A stretch of 64,000 nt of DNA from Coniferiporia sulphurascens (Eukaryota > Basidiomycota > Agaricomycetes > Hymenochaetales > Hymenochaetaceae), in assembly GCA_002794785.1 (NCBI GenBank), contig NBBA01000004.1, forward strand, positions 1,984,001-2,048,000. The letters are read 5' to 3'. The translations under genes were made by a program, and so were the position numbers. Positions 1-10,185 of this stretch are shown piece by piece. The first letter of the stretch is position 1. Every line of letters starts with the position of its first letter. Under the pieces are notes generated by a model, which worked only from the letters and a program-made list of their open reading frames with translations, made no database searches and was not told the origin of the DNA.

Positions 1-33
1 CAATCGCAAATTCGTACTGACAAACATTAACAG

Positions 34-488
34 GGCTATGACTTCTTAGATGCCATAGACGGGCGTGGGGGTGTGTCTGCTTTTGAAAGGGCAGATCGTA
101 TCGAGTAAGGATTTCAAAACTGACATAATACCCCTTATTAATTGCTTTTCATCCTAGTGTAATTCTTGTGGACTTGTCAATGCCTGTCTTGGACGGCATA
201 GCAGCGACTAGCGAAATTCGTGAAATTGAGGCGAATAGAGTTAAAAAGTATGAGCAGTCGTCTACGAATTCTGAGCCTCCAAGACCAGCGAAGATTTTGG
301 CATTGACTGGTATGTCGTCCCTTGAAGACAAGCGACGGGCATTTGAGGCAGGCGTCGATGGCTAGTGCGTGTTGTCACAAATATAACTTCTTTGTGTGAA
401 AATTCTAATGTTGCGAGTTAACAGTTTAGTGAAGCCTGTAGCTTTCAAGACTTTGGACGCTATGTTCCAGCAACTCGGCGTTTCATAA
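34..488 (+). CDS. Response-regulator receiver domain, C-terminal end (partial gene)
   Basis: This is the 3' end of a gene that starts left of the window. Exons 34-104, 158-364 and 425-488 join in frame and end at a TAA. The protein reads as the second half of a CheY-like receiver domain. The phospho-acceptor Asp lies in ILVDLSMPVLDG, the conserved Thr in ILALTGMSS and the Lys in GYLVKPV, followed by a final helix and stop. These are the hallmarks of the receiver at the end of fungal hybrid histidine kinases or of stand-alone response regulators. It would accept a phosphoryl group in a His-Asp phosphorelay. Sequence 1-33 looks like intron with a CTGAC branch point and a CAG acceptor. The kinase part is not in view, so kinase versus regulator cannot be decided. 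Confidence 0.85.
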
Positions 489-1317
489 ACCCTTGCCGAA
501 TTACGATTTCAGCTTTCGTATCGGACACCGCGGTTATTTCGACTTATCTCCCCGCAATTGGGTGGCACTCCGTTGTTTGTGACAGGCTTTTCTTTTAACA
601 AGTGCACTGTCATAGTTATTGCCCCACACACCCACTGCTTACGCGCCCTATTTATCCAAGGCCCGTCAGCACGCAATCTGTAACATCCCATTCTCACTTG
701 CACGACTTTCACCTCATCCTATATATACTGACGGGCGATATTCATCGCTGCCTGACCTTTCACGTCCTTCTTGTCATTTGTTAATCATAAGTCGCACTGA
801 TCCGCTTGCATCATACCACCCGTGACCCTGCGTACCATCCTTTAATACCTCCCACTGTGCATTGTCTTCAGTTTACCTCCCCATCCGTCTTTCTTTATCC
901 CTGGTTTCTCTCCCTTATCTCCCACAGTCCCTCATAAAAATCCCACCTTCTCTCAGATTCTTTATAAAAACCTTCCTGCCTCAACTTCATCCCCTTGGCC
1001 TCACCGTCCTTTTTTATTGTTTGTGTTTGACATATACGCATATACTCAACGTCATTGACCGCGTCATTTTCTCGAGACTTTTTACCTGTTTCTCATGTTC
1101 ACGACCCTGTAGCAATTGTAGAACACGTTAGTCTCTTACTTGCACTTCGCATAATGTTATGATGATGACGGCGCTAGGCACGCCGGTAGACGATTGTAAT
1201 CGGACTTTCTTAGAAAGAAGTGTAACAGTTCTGGAAGAACCTTTACAATGTGTCTGCGCCGGGTGGAGGTTCTATCATGTAATGAATTCGGAAGGGGAGA
1301 AAGTGAATTCGTCTAAA
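489..1317. other. Convergent intergenic region
   Basis: Lies between the converging receiver-domain gene and CTU2. It is pyrimidine-rich between about 600 and 1080. I see no coding signature; it presumably holds the two 3' ends. Confidence 0.6.
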
Positions 1318-3281
1318 TTATTCCTCAAGCAAGAAATCGCTAACGGCGCCTTTCATTTCGTCCCTTCCCATCGTCCTAGCCTTCCATACTTCTCCAGCAT
1401 CACCATCCCTCGAGAGGCGCCCATTTGTCCACATCGGTAGGCGCACGGGCAAGTTAGCCAGCGGAACGTTCGAGCGGGGCGACTTGCTCGTTAGCAGCGT
1501 GAGACATGCGTAACATAAGTGCGGGGAGAGCGTTCTCGTATGCGTCTGGGGGTCTGGGGGCGCGTCATTGTGTGGAAGGGGCTGGGGAGGAGAGGTCGGC
1601 TCGGTTTGGTGATGGGGAGAGCCGTCTAGAGTGCGTATTGATATGCGTGACTTCCAGTCTAGGACGCCATTTGGGAATGGTCTGTAAGGGGAGAAAGTTA
1701 GAATGGGAATCCAAGGGAAGGGTGGGTCGCTTCGTACCTTTCACATAGAGCACATCGGCCGCTGGGCCCATCTTTGGGAGCAAGCTTTGCGACGGTCCGC
1801 GCTATTGTCGAGACTGTCGATGGGTAGTCTCGTTCAAGACCGACGATGAAATCTGCATGGTGATGTATCGTTGTAAGATATCAAATTATTTTTTCTAAGA
1901 AAGGCGGAGGGGGGATTCACTCTTTGTGAGTCCGCCTATTGTTTGTTTTACGGATAGCCCGGGTAACTTTTCCCGTCCGACGATATGGACGCCCATCCAC
2001 CACGCCCACGCCGCGCATTCTTTCATCCCGACGTCCCGCAAGGGTCGTACTATCCTTACGCTCACCTTCCCCCGGTCAGGTCTTCCATGGACCCCAGTGG
2101 GCTCAGCAGCGTCAGGAGAATCCTCAACCCACTCCTCGAAGCTCTCTTCAGGTACGCTGAAGCCGCCGCCCTGAGCGATGGAGTTGATGAGCGAGATCGA
2201 CAAGGACGTCAGCGATGTTCCGAGCGCGAGGTGTGAGCACTGCAGGCGCCGTGCGGTGTGTGTTAGCACGAGGCGTGTGAGCGTGGCGATTGCAGACTGG
2301 ATCGCGGTGGGCGTCGGAAGGGAGGAGAGATATGTACGAAGCAAGGTGGTCGGGTCCACCTCCCCATGAGGGGACTGACTGGAGAAGTTCTCAGGGAATA
2401 GTGGTAGATCTGGCGAGGTATAAACAAAAGTAGATTGTTCAGTGTTTAGTGGACTCACTTTCATTGGTAAAGTCGATGCCGAGGGCCTGCGAACTGCTTG
2501 ACCCTCTCACATCTGTCCACCACTGCGAGTCAAATGCATCTTCGAGCCTTGCCAAGACGAGCTCGAAATCGTCGCACTTCCCAACGGCGTCCCGAACATC
2601 TGTACTCCTATCCTTCATCTTCCCCTAGACAAATTGCAAAAACCCATAAGCGTCCTTCTTGAGAGATCTGGGATCCAGCTTGGTTCACCTCTGGAAACGC
2701 GGAGCAGACCTCAACATAGCATACATATGCCTTCGCCCACACGCGCTTATTCCTTGGATGTGCCTTCCCGCCTTTACTCCCAGCTTCATTGCTACTGTGT
2801 GTACCCGCAGGTGGGAAGTACGTGCGCGCAAGGACATCGAGGAGGACAGCCGAGCCAAGGCCACCAGAGTAACCGACGAGCAGATTCCCAGTCGCCTTGA
2901 GTGCCGTGCGCCGTGGTGCGTCGGGGGCCGCGTTAATGTGCGGGTCTAGACACCGGCGGAACCTCGTTGTTACGAGCGGGAAAAAGCATGCTCTGCGCGG
3001 TCAAGTCGAGTCACGTCAGTCCTATTGGACTCAAAGGAGGGTCGGGAACAGGATATATGCACTTGCAGTAGACGGCGTGGCGAATAACGATGTTGCCCCG
3101 CTCCGTTTTGCACCTGATGCAGTTGACGGATTTGTCGTATTTTCGTTTCCCTGCATAGTATATGGGAAAATAGGAAAGGTAAGCATATAGTCCGGAACGC
3201 GGAAGGATTCGACTCGGGTTCGTAGTACTTGCCTTGCATTAGGGCCTCGCCTTCTGTTGCTGGATTGCCGCACGAAGACAT
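1318..3281 (-). CDS. NCS2: Cytoplasmic tRNA 2-thiolation protein 2 (Ctu2/Ncs2)
   Basis: Partner of Ctu1/Ncs6 in the Urm1-dependent thiolation of wobble uridine (mcm5s2U) in tRNA-Lys, -Glu and -Gln in the cytosol. Seven exons (3281-3233, 3150-3063, 2992-2689, 2624-2459, 2409-1921, 1852-1738, 1681-1318) give 524 residues, the usual length. The start MSSCGNPATEGEALMQ is the family signature. Two Cys pairs follow at about 27/30 and 45/48. The PP-loop relic GYSGGLGS lies near residue 88, LEDAFDSQWW near 185 and VRPLRD in the C-terminal half. A C-terminal Cys pair lies in LCYACLT. As is usual for Ctu2, the PP-loop is probably not catalytic by itself. The first intron has a GC donor (GCAAGT) instead of GT. 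Alternatives are unlikely. Confidence 0.93.
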
Positions 3282-3947
3282 TATAAACTATACAAGAGCC
3301 TGAGCGGCGGAGAGATAACTTTATAAGTTAGAGCAATCAAGTGTAAACCAGGATGAAAGAGAGTAAGTCGGGCTGGTGTCTGTCAATTCAGTTTTGAAAT
3401 TGAAACGCCCACCATGATCACGTGGTGAGTCTCGAAAACATAACACAAAATTACACCAGCAGTACTAGTTGAGTGCCGCTTGGGCATTGATAAATTAAGT
3501 CTGAAATGCAGACGCATCGGGACCTTTGTACACGCAATACACATATTTACGACTCGTAATGAAACTGTTGAGACGATGGTGAAAGCTGATGCAAAATAAA
3601 TAGAGTGCAAACGGCAAGGGCCAGTAGGGTGAAACTCAAAGATAATCACAGACGTCCTTTTCGCAGTGAGTAATTTACCAGTAAAGCCGAAAGTAGAGGA
3701 ATGGGACACACATATAGTATGAGCAATGGGATACACAACATGGGAAAAGCACAAGGAAGGTGAATAAAAAAGCGAATACGTGGAGTACATTCTGGAAAGG
3801 TGGTGGACTTTCACTGCGTTGTAGACGAAACAAGTGAGTAGCAATAATGGACACCAAGAATGGGTTAAGGCAGGTGCGGTCATGGATCACAGCAATATCA
3901 ATGAACAGAAGGAAAGAAGAAAAGAAGCCGGACAGGAGGCAAACACT
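3282..3947. other. Intergenic region upstream of CTU2 and downstream of the AT-hook gene
   Basis: AT-rich, about 665 bases. It should hold the CTU2 promoter and the 3' UTR of the gene at 3948-5729. An open frame on the minus strand (3383-3883) has no domain, no codon pattern and no splice context, so I do not call it. Confidence 0.5.
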
Positions 3948-5596
3948 TTAGGCCTTCGAACCAGCGCCCGTCCTGTCACGGTTGTAATAAACGGATCGAG
4001 AGCCTTGCGTGTTCCCAGCAATGACCGGGGAAGGCGTATTTGCAGCTATATGAGGCATCGGCCAGTGCATCAGATTGCCGCCACCAGGCGGTGCGGGCGG
4101 GGGCGGTGGGGCTTGTTGCTGTGCGGTAACAGGCGACAAGGATGTCGATGTTGGTCTCTCGGAAGAGACAGAGGAAGAGCCGGAGGATGCAGCTGCAGCG
4201 GCGCCGACGGCGTTTAACACCGCCTGCGTAGTTGCGTTTGCAGCCGAATTTGTATTCCCGTTTACAATGGGAGCGTGACCCGTTGGGTTATTCGTCAAGT
4301 CGTCTGTGCCACCCGGTCCCGGATCGGTCTCGCGGCGACGTTTCATACCGCGAGTCGAGCTCTCCTTAAGTCCCATGTTTGTCGCCTTGATTAGGATCTG
4401 ATGACGAGTGCGTCCCGGGCCCCACGTACTACATACCCAGTCCCAGTCTATCTCCCCACTCTCGGTGCCTGCACTCGCGGTCTTGCTCTCCTCAGCAAGG
4501 CGTTTAAGCTTCTCCGTCTCTTCTTCGCTCCACGCACCCTGGTTACCCGCAGCAGCAGGCGTAGAGAGATTCACAGGCTTCATCACCTGCTGTTGTGCCA
4601 TGTAAGGGTGTGCACCAGGCTGATGGGGTTGAGTGGCATACGAGTAGTAGGGTGTGGTGGGATAGCGATTCGGAGGTTGGAAACCGGTGTATGAACCTTG
4701 AGTTGGTGAATTTGACAGCGACATAACAAAAGAGCCCGGATTGGTGATGACCGGGGCAGCAGGGGCAGCAGGAGGCGTGTTATCTTTGGCAGGGGACACG
4801 GGGGGAGGAAAAGGCGTCTGGGTAGGGGTAACCTTAAGGACGGCCTGGCTCGGATTCGCCATCTGTTAAACATGAGTACATAATCTAGTGAGGAGTGTGA
4901 ACTAGCACAAACTAATTGATCGCAGGCCCTCCGAGCTTCATGAAGAATAGTTATGGGATCGACTTGATTGCCAGGCAGACTGAAGCATTGATGTATTATA
5001 TGCTGAGGTGCGCCCCGCTAATAACCAACAGGGGATCAGCAGCTGACAGATATAGAGATACATTAACTCACTATTAACTCGTCGGCGGCGTTGTAAAACT
5101 CTGAGCACAGGGTCAAAACCCGCCATTGAAAGTCATAAAACGCCTGGTTGCTCGCATCGGGGGCGGGATACGGCACGGGCACAGGATGCGGCGGCGGGTT
5201 AGGTTGCATCGGGACGGCACCTGGATGGGGCGCCGGCGCGTAGCCATAGAACGGCGCTGGGGTGAACTGTTGCTTTGGGGGAGAGCCCGAAAGGTCGTAG
5301 CGGGGCTTCTTGTTCTTTGAGCCCTTGGGCCGCCCGGGTCTGCGCCGGGCGGGTGCGGCGCTTGTGTGTCCGTGATTTGCCGAGCTGGGGACGACGCGAC
5401 GTGGGTCAGACTTGGCCGTGGAATAAAGCAACGGTCAACGCCGCAAGTGCGTGTACGCACGTCTGCACATCTGTGCTCGCTGATGCAGGGTGATCGACAG
5501 TGCCCTCGACCTCCTCCTCCTCCTCTTCCTCCTCCTCTTCGTGGCGGGCGCTGGCGTCGGCGCGGGCGTCCTGCTCGCTGTCGTGGTCGTTGATGG

Positions 5597-5630
<34 letters not shown>

Positions 5631-5729
5631 TTGTTGTGCGTGAGTATCCTGGGCGTACGACGGGCGCGACGCCGAGGTAGGCGGCGGCTGGAGGGCATGT
5701 GATAAGGGTTGGTAGACGGAGTTGTCCAT
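3948..5729 (-). CDS. AT-hook and Myb/SANT-like nuclear protein
   Basis: Probable DNA-binding nuclear protein. Four exons (5729-5457, 5410-5072, 5017-4913, 4862-3948) close in frame to 543 residues. In order: a Gln tract of 13 and a Glu tract within the first 75 residues; an AT-hook (RRRPGRPKGSKNKK) near 110-124; a Pro-rich stretch; a short conserved segment around FQWRVLTLCSEFYNAADELI. A Myb/SANT-like module follows at about 349-405 (AWSEEETEKLKRL, then WDWVCSTWGPGRTRHQI), next to a basic KRRRE. The tail is Ser, Ala and Pro rich. Exon 1 to exon 2 needs a 46-nt intron (GTACAC...CCAAG), the weakest splice of the model. Exon 3 is short but phase-compatible. The target genes are unknown. It is divergent from DBP6, sharing about 520 bases. 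Confidence 0.75.
5509..5637 (-). repeat. Trinucleotide tracts coding poly-Glu and poly-Gln
   Basis: CTC/CTT runs at about 5511-5540 and CTG then TTG runs at about 5598-5637 (plus strand) encode the Glu and Gln tracts of the AT-hook protein. They are candidate length-variable microsatellites inside a coding exon. Confidence 0.85.
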
Positions 5730-6248
5730 GGATTTTGATTTTGATTATATTCACGGAAAATGTCAAAATGGATAAAATATGGGGATAGCGGCGGGAAGGG
5801 GAGGTGGACGAGTAGGTATAACAAATCGAAAACCAACAGTATACGCGATACCCCCTTATCGGGCGTGGGACACAGCCATGCCGACATCTGCCGAGCCGCC
5901 CCCCGCGATCCAACAACTGCGAATACTGTCGCCCGTCACCATCCACGACGCCAGTGGACACCCTGGAAAAAATATAACACCAACGACAGGGCCGCTTTCA
6001 ACTGCGGCGAGCGAAAAGGCTCAGAGGCGTTCGCCCGTCGAGGGAATACTTGCCTGTTTACCTAAGCACGTCAGCACTGTGACGGCCGTGACAGGACAGC
6101 GACGCGGCTCGCTTTAATCTGGCGGGATATTTGAATCATCATATTTGAATCATCCCCTCGGGACATGTACCAATAATATTTTACTATTTTTCTCCTTTTT
6201 TCATATCTCCTTTCGCTTTGCTTACTCCATTTCCCAAAATCATCCGCC
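5730..6248. promoter_or_regulatory. Shared divergent promoter region (AT-hook gene / DBP6)
   Basis: The two genes start on either side of these 519 bases. A direct repeat of about 14 bases (ATATTTGAATCATC) occurs twice in tandem at about 6128-6155, about 100 bases before the DBP6 start, and a pyrimidine-rich leader precedes ATG 6249. No factor can be named from the sequence. Confidence 0.45.
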
Positions 6249-8772
6249 ATGGCCGCCGCAGTGCCGACCCCGCCCGCTGCACTGAAGCCGGGAAAGACCA
6301 AGGCGAAGGCGCGTTACCTCAAGAAAAAAAAGGAGAAGAGAAAGCACAGGAAGGCAGGGGCGGCGCAGTCGCAGCAACCCGTTCTTACCCCCGTCCCCGC
6401 TGCAGATACGCGTGGTAGCGACCAACCGACTTCCGAAAGTGAAGACTCTTCGAGCACGCACAATGCACCAGCAGTCGTCAAGGTCAAGGAGCCACCTCGC
6501 AAGCGTCGCAAGGTAGACACTGACTCTGGGAGCGAAGACGACGAGGAGTCGGTATCCTCCGGAACCGCCGAAGACACGGCACCTGCTGAAGACGTCGCGC
6601 CCCCCGCCCGCTCACCCACCCCCACTGCCGCATTTCCGTCATTCCCATTGCCAGTTGCTCCGGATGCCCCCTCTAAGCAGACTCTTGCTCTGCAGGGTCT
6701 TGACAAGGCGCTCCTCGGCGCGGAGATAATCGACTCTTCGCGGACGGCATCCATTGACGCGCTCGGAGCAGAACGACTCTTGGATGCTGGCGAATTGCCG
6801 GTCATCAGTGAAAGGATGAAGAAACGGTTGCGCGAGTTGGGGATAAATGAGTTCTTTGCCGGTACGTCTCTAAATTTTAAAACAAGTGTACATGCGTAGG
6901 GCTTCTGACGAGGAGCAGTCCAGACGGCTCTGCTGCCATTCCTCCTTCCGCCCCACCGCCGTTTACGGGCATTGTATTGCCCGTATGATCCCCCACGAGA
7001 TGTATGTGCTTCTGCACCAACGGGAAGTGGGAAGACTTTAGCATATGTCGTCCCAATTGTCGAGGTATGTGCATAATTCCTCATTTATCCCCGTGCTGTA
7101 ACTCCATCTTTTGGCTCCGTAAAAGATCCTTTCATCTCGGGTAGCAACAAGGCTTCGTGCGCTTGTCGTTCTCCCGACTAGGGATCTGGTACTCCAGGTT
7201 CAGGAGACGTTCGAGTCGATTAGCAAAGGGAGAGGATTAAAGGTACTTCACGATCGGCAATGCATTTCCTGACCGTCTCAATAAATCAACAGATAGGTGT
7301 GGCCACAGGTCAGCATTCATTTGCTCACGAGCAAACCCAGCTTGTAGCGGATGGTGGTAGCACGTATGTTCTTTCCTCCATTACTTGCCACCTTTCCTGA
7401 CCTTCTGACAGGATGCAAGGCGGCACAAGCAAAGTCGACATCCTCATCTGCACGCCAGGTCGTTTGATTGACCACCTTTCGGGCACGGCTGGCTTTACGC
7501 TGCAGCACCTGCGTTTTCTCGTCATTGACGAGGCGGACCGCCTCCTTGCGCAGAGCTTCCAAGATTGGCTCGCACAGGTTCTGTCTGCACTCCGCCCACC
7601 CGTATCAGGACCTTCTCCAGACGCTGCCGACGAATTTTCCTTAACCTCTTTTCCTATTCCAGCCTCTCCAAAATCTGCTCCGACGCCGGCGTTAGCATGC
7701 ATACCATCCCACGATGCTGTTGCGCCGCCATTCCTCTCGCATATAGCAACGGACCTAGACGATCCAAAACATGCGTCATGTCAGAAACTCCTTTTCAGTG
7801 CGACGTTGACGCGCGACCCCGCACGCATAGCGGCCCTCGGGCTGCGGGATGCGAAGTACTTTATTGTTCAGGGAGCAGGTGTCGAGAGTGGCGAGGCGGC
7901 CACTGCTGCGCTGGGGTCAGAGGAGTTCGCGATGCCCGTGGGTCTAAAGGTATGTAATCTGTGTCAATCAGCATTCATCGCTCATTTTTTATTCAATAAA
8001 GGAGCATTACATTACAACGTCATCTGTGCATAAGCCGCTCATGCTTTTCCACCTTGTACACGCATACAACGTGTCCAGCGCCCTTGTGTTCACAAAAAGT
8101 GCTGCATCGACCGTACGGCTCGTCAAGCTTTTCGGGTTTTTTGAAGAAGCGTATCACATCACTGGTCGCGTCGATGAAGTCGCCGAAGCAGAGTCGGTTT
8201 CATCCACAGCGCCCAAGAAGCGTATCATTGCACAGGCGTATTCGAGTGATCTCACGCCTAATGAGCGCAAGACGATCTTAGAGAAGTTCAAGAAGCAAGA
8301 GATCGACATGTGCGTCTTCGTCCTCCTTTTATTTTCGCCTTTATTAGGGCAATGTTCAACTTGCTGATTTGTCCTACCCTACAAAACACTTGCAGACTGG
8401 TGTGTTCAGACCTCGTGGCGCGTGGTCTTGACATTCCGCACGTCGCGCACGTCGTGTCATACGATGCGCCGGTCGACGTACGGAAGTATGTACATAGGGC
8501 TGGACGCACGGCGCGTGCAGGTCGCGTAGGCGACGCATGGACACTAGTCGAGGAGCAGGAGGCGCGTTTTTTCAAGCAAATGCTCCGTGGGGCGGGAGAA
8601 GGCCGCCTTGAGCGTGTCGCCCGAGTGCGAGTGAAGGATGCTGAGTTGGCGCGACTGGAAGGATTTTACGATGTGCGTTTTAATTCGCTATGTGTAAAGC
8701 TAATGCTGATTTAGACTGGCTTGGCAGGTTGCATTGGAGAAGTTGAAGGACGCATATAGTCGGATGACTTGA
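6249..8772 (+). CDS. DBP6: ATP-dependent RNA helicase Dbp6/DDX51 type
   Basis: DEAD-box helicase of the Dbp6/DDX51 branch, which acts in the nucleolus in early 60S subunit assembly. Eight exons (6249-6861, 6919-7064, 7126-7242, 7293-7363, 7412-7949, 8002-8309, 8396-8672, 8728-8772) give 704 residues. The N-terminal 200 residues are basic then acidic low complexity, as in the family. Then come [11 protein letters not shown], motif [11 protein letters not shown], Ia [38 protein letters not shown] and [13 protein letters not shown] long insert follows motif II (Pro/Ser rich), which separates Dbp6 from ordinary DEAD-box proteins. The alternative acceptor at 6899/6900 was rejected because it breaks the VQTALLPF frame. 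All motifs appear intact. Confidence 0.93.
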
Positions 8773-9195
8773 GCTTGACCGCATGCAAAAAATAATGACT
8801 TTTATTTATACTTGCTAGAGAGTAATGTGTATTGCTATTGTTATCGATGTTGTCTGAATGCGGCGTCGATTACGACCGCCCACAACCAGTCTAACCAACA
8901 AAACGGTGATAGGGGCCTTTCCGCGAGGAAGCACTGGTTCATTGGGGAAGAATTAAATTTATTCTACAACATCTCTTCCCGACCCCCTAGCGTATCAGAA
9001 CATGATATCACACCCAGGAACAAGAAATGCGATTTAAACGATCGCGAAGCTTGACCGAATTGTGGCGGTTAAAAAATTGCGCATGAGGTGCCCTCCTCGC
9101 CTGTGGACGCGGGTGCGGACGCGTATCGGTATCGGAAAAGTGATCACATCGGCAGTCAGTAGTATGAATAAATGGCATGGAAAGGACGAACAAGA
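8773..9195. other. Convergent intergenic region
   Basis: About 420 AT-rich bases between the 3' ends of DBP6 and the small Cys-rich gene. I see nothing else in it. Confidence 0.5.
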
Positions 9196-9409
9196 TTATT
9201 CACGCGGACAGATGCACTTGTTCTCGTCTTTAACGGTGGCCATCACTTGCTCCTTATGCAAGCCGCAGCCCTGGAGAGGTCCGTTAGCAAAGCCACAGAG
9301 GATCTCCGCGTGCGGATGGCCGACTCACCGCCCAGGTTGTCTTGTTGCATTGGGAGCACTGAACGGTCCTGCACGCGTCAACAGGAACAAAAGTAGCTTG
9401 CATGGCCAT
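9196..9409 (-). CDS. Small Cys-rich putative zinc-binding protein (51 aa)
   Basis: Two exons (9409-9329 and 9270-9196) with a clean GTGAGT/CAG intron encode 51 residues. The pattern is CxxxxCxxC (CRTVQCSQC), then KTTWAGCGLH and a terminal CIC (C, x, C). I recognise the arrangement CxxC-x-KTTWxGCGxH as that of very short, widely distributed uncharacterised proteins; no function is established that I know of. The Cys and His residues suggest one bound metal ion. There is no signal peptide, so it is probably cytosolic. It lies 81 bases downstream of another tiny gene on the same strand. Too short for most gene finders. Confidence 0.75.
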
Positions 9410-9490
9410 TGTTAGAGATAAGAACGCAAGTATGTGCACCGACTTTCTTGGTCAGAGCCTCCTTATATGCGGGGATAACATCACGTGAGG

Positions 9491-9776
9491 TTACCGAATA
9501 CTTGACTGAATGCGGGTAAGCGCCTGCTGCTTGGCCGTACATTCATCCAGACCCCAGCGCTGTTTCACTGGAACGAAACAAACAGTAGGCGGTGGTTTAT
9601 TTCGAGCGTACCTGTCTCAGCTTGTTGAAGAGGGTCGCAGAAATTACACGGGGCATTCGGCAAGTCGGCAAACCGGCGCGAATCCGAGTCGTGCGGGGCG
9701 CGCCCATATGCATCACAGGCGTTTGCATAGCTGCGAGCTGTGCCAAATCCGTCCTCATCGACGAAAGCCACCACAT
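9491..9776 (-). CDS. Small hypothetical protein (about 77 aa)
   Basis: A pyrimidine-rich leader ending in CCCCAG precedes ATG at 9776 (a second ATG is at 9758). Exon 9776-9612 ends CAG/GTACGC and joins 9559-9491 in frame, ending in TAA. The protein is basic and Met/Arg rich, with PRTTRIRAGLPTCRMPR, then FNKLRQRWGLDECTAKQQ. I do not recognise it. The start, the frame of the first exon and the acceptor are uncertain. An overlapping frame with the acceptor 8 bases earlier also stays open but lacks a start after the leader. It could be a mitochondrial or ribosomal accessory protein, but that is only a guess from size and charge. Confidence 0.45.
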
Positions 9777-10185
9777 CGAAGCAACTGGGGAAAGAAAGAA
9801 GAGACAGTAAATATGAAGAAAAGGCCACAAACCGCCAAGGAGGGGAAATTAAATACAATGGGAGGATGGCAACCGGATAGTGGGCCGGCTAGCAACCAAC
9901 AAGGGCGGGCAAACGCGTGGTGGTCCCGGTTGGGGGTGGCCCGGACGCGGCACCAGATTAGGAAGGTGGACGGAGGGAACGGTCACGTGCGTTCTAGTTG
10001 AAACGGACGCGAATCCAAGACTCTCTCTTCAGCTCCAGCCTCCACACCGTCGTCCCCGCTGCAGCCTCTTTCTCTCGCAGCCACTCCTCGCCTTATATCT
10101 TCTTGAGGGGTCGCCGTCTTTCCTTCTTGCATATTTCTCACTTATTTCGCTCCCCCTTCTCTATTTCTTCAAATATTCCATCCTC
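9777..10185. promoter_or_regulatory. Divergent promoter region upstream of cyclin B
   Basis: Contains a CACGTG-like box at about 9983 and a long CT-rich tract (about 10020-10180) directly before the cyclin ATG, typical of fungal leaders. It lies between the small minus-strand genes and the cyclin. Confidence 0.45.

Noticed and set aside
3383..3883. 166-codon open frame on the minus strand
   Set aside because: Composition-driven; no domain, no signal peptide with a sensible mature part, and it lies where a 3' UTR and a promoter are expected.
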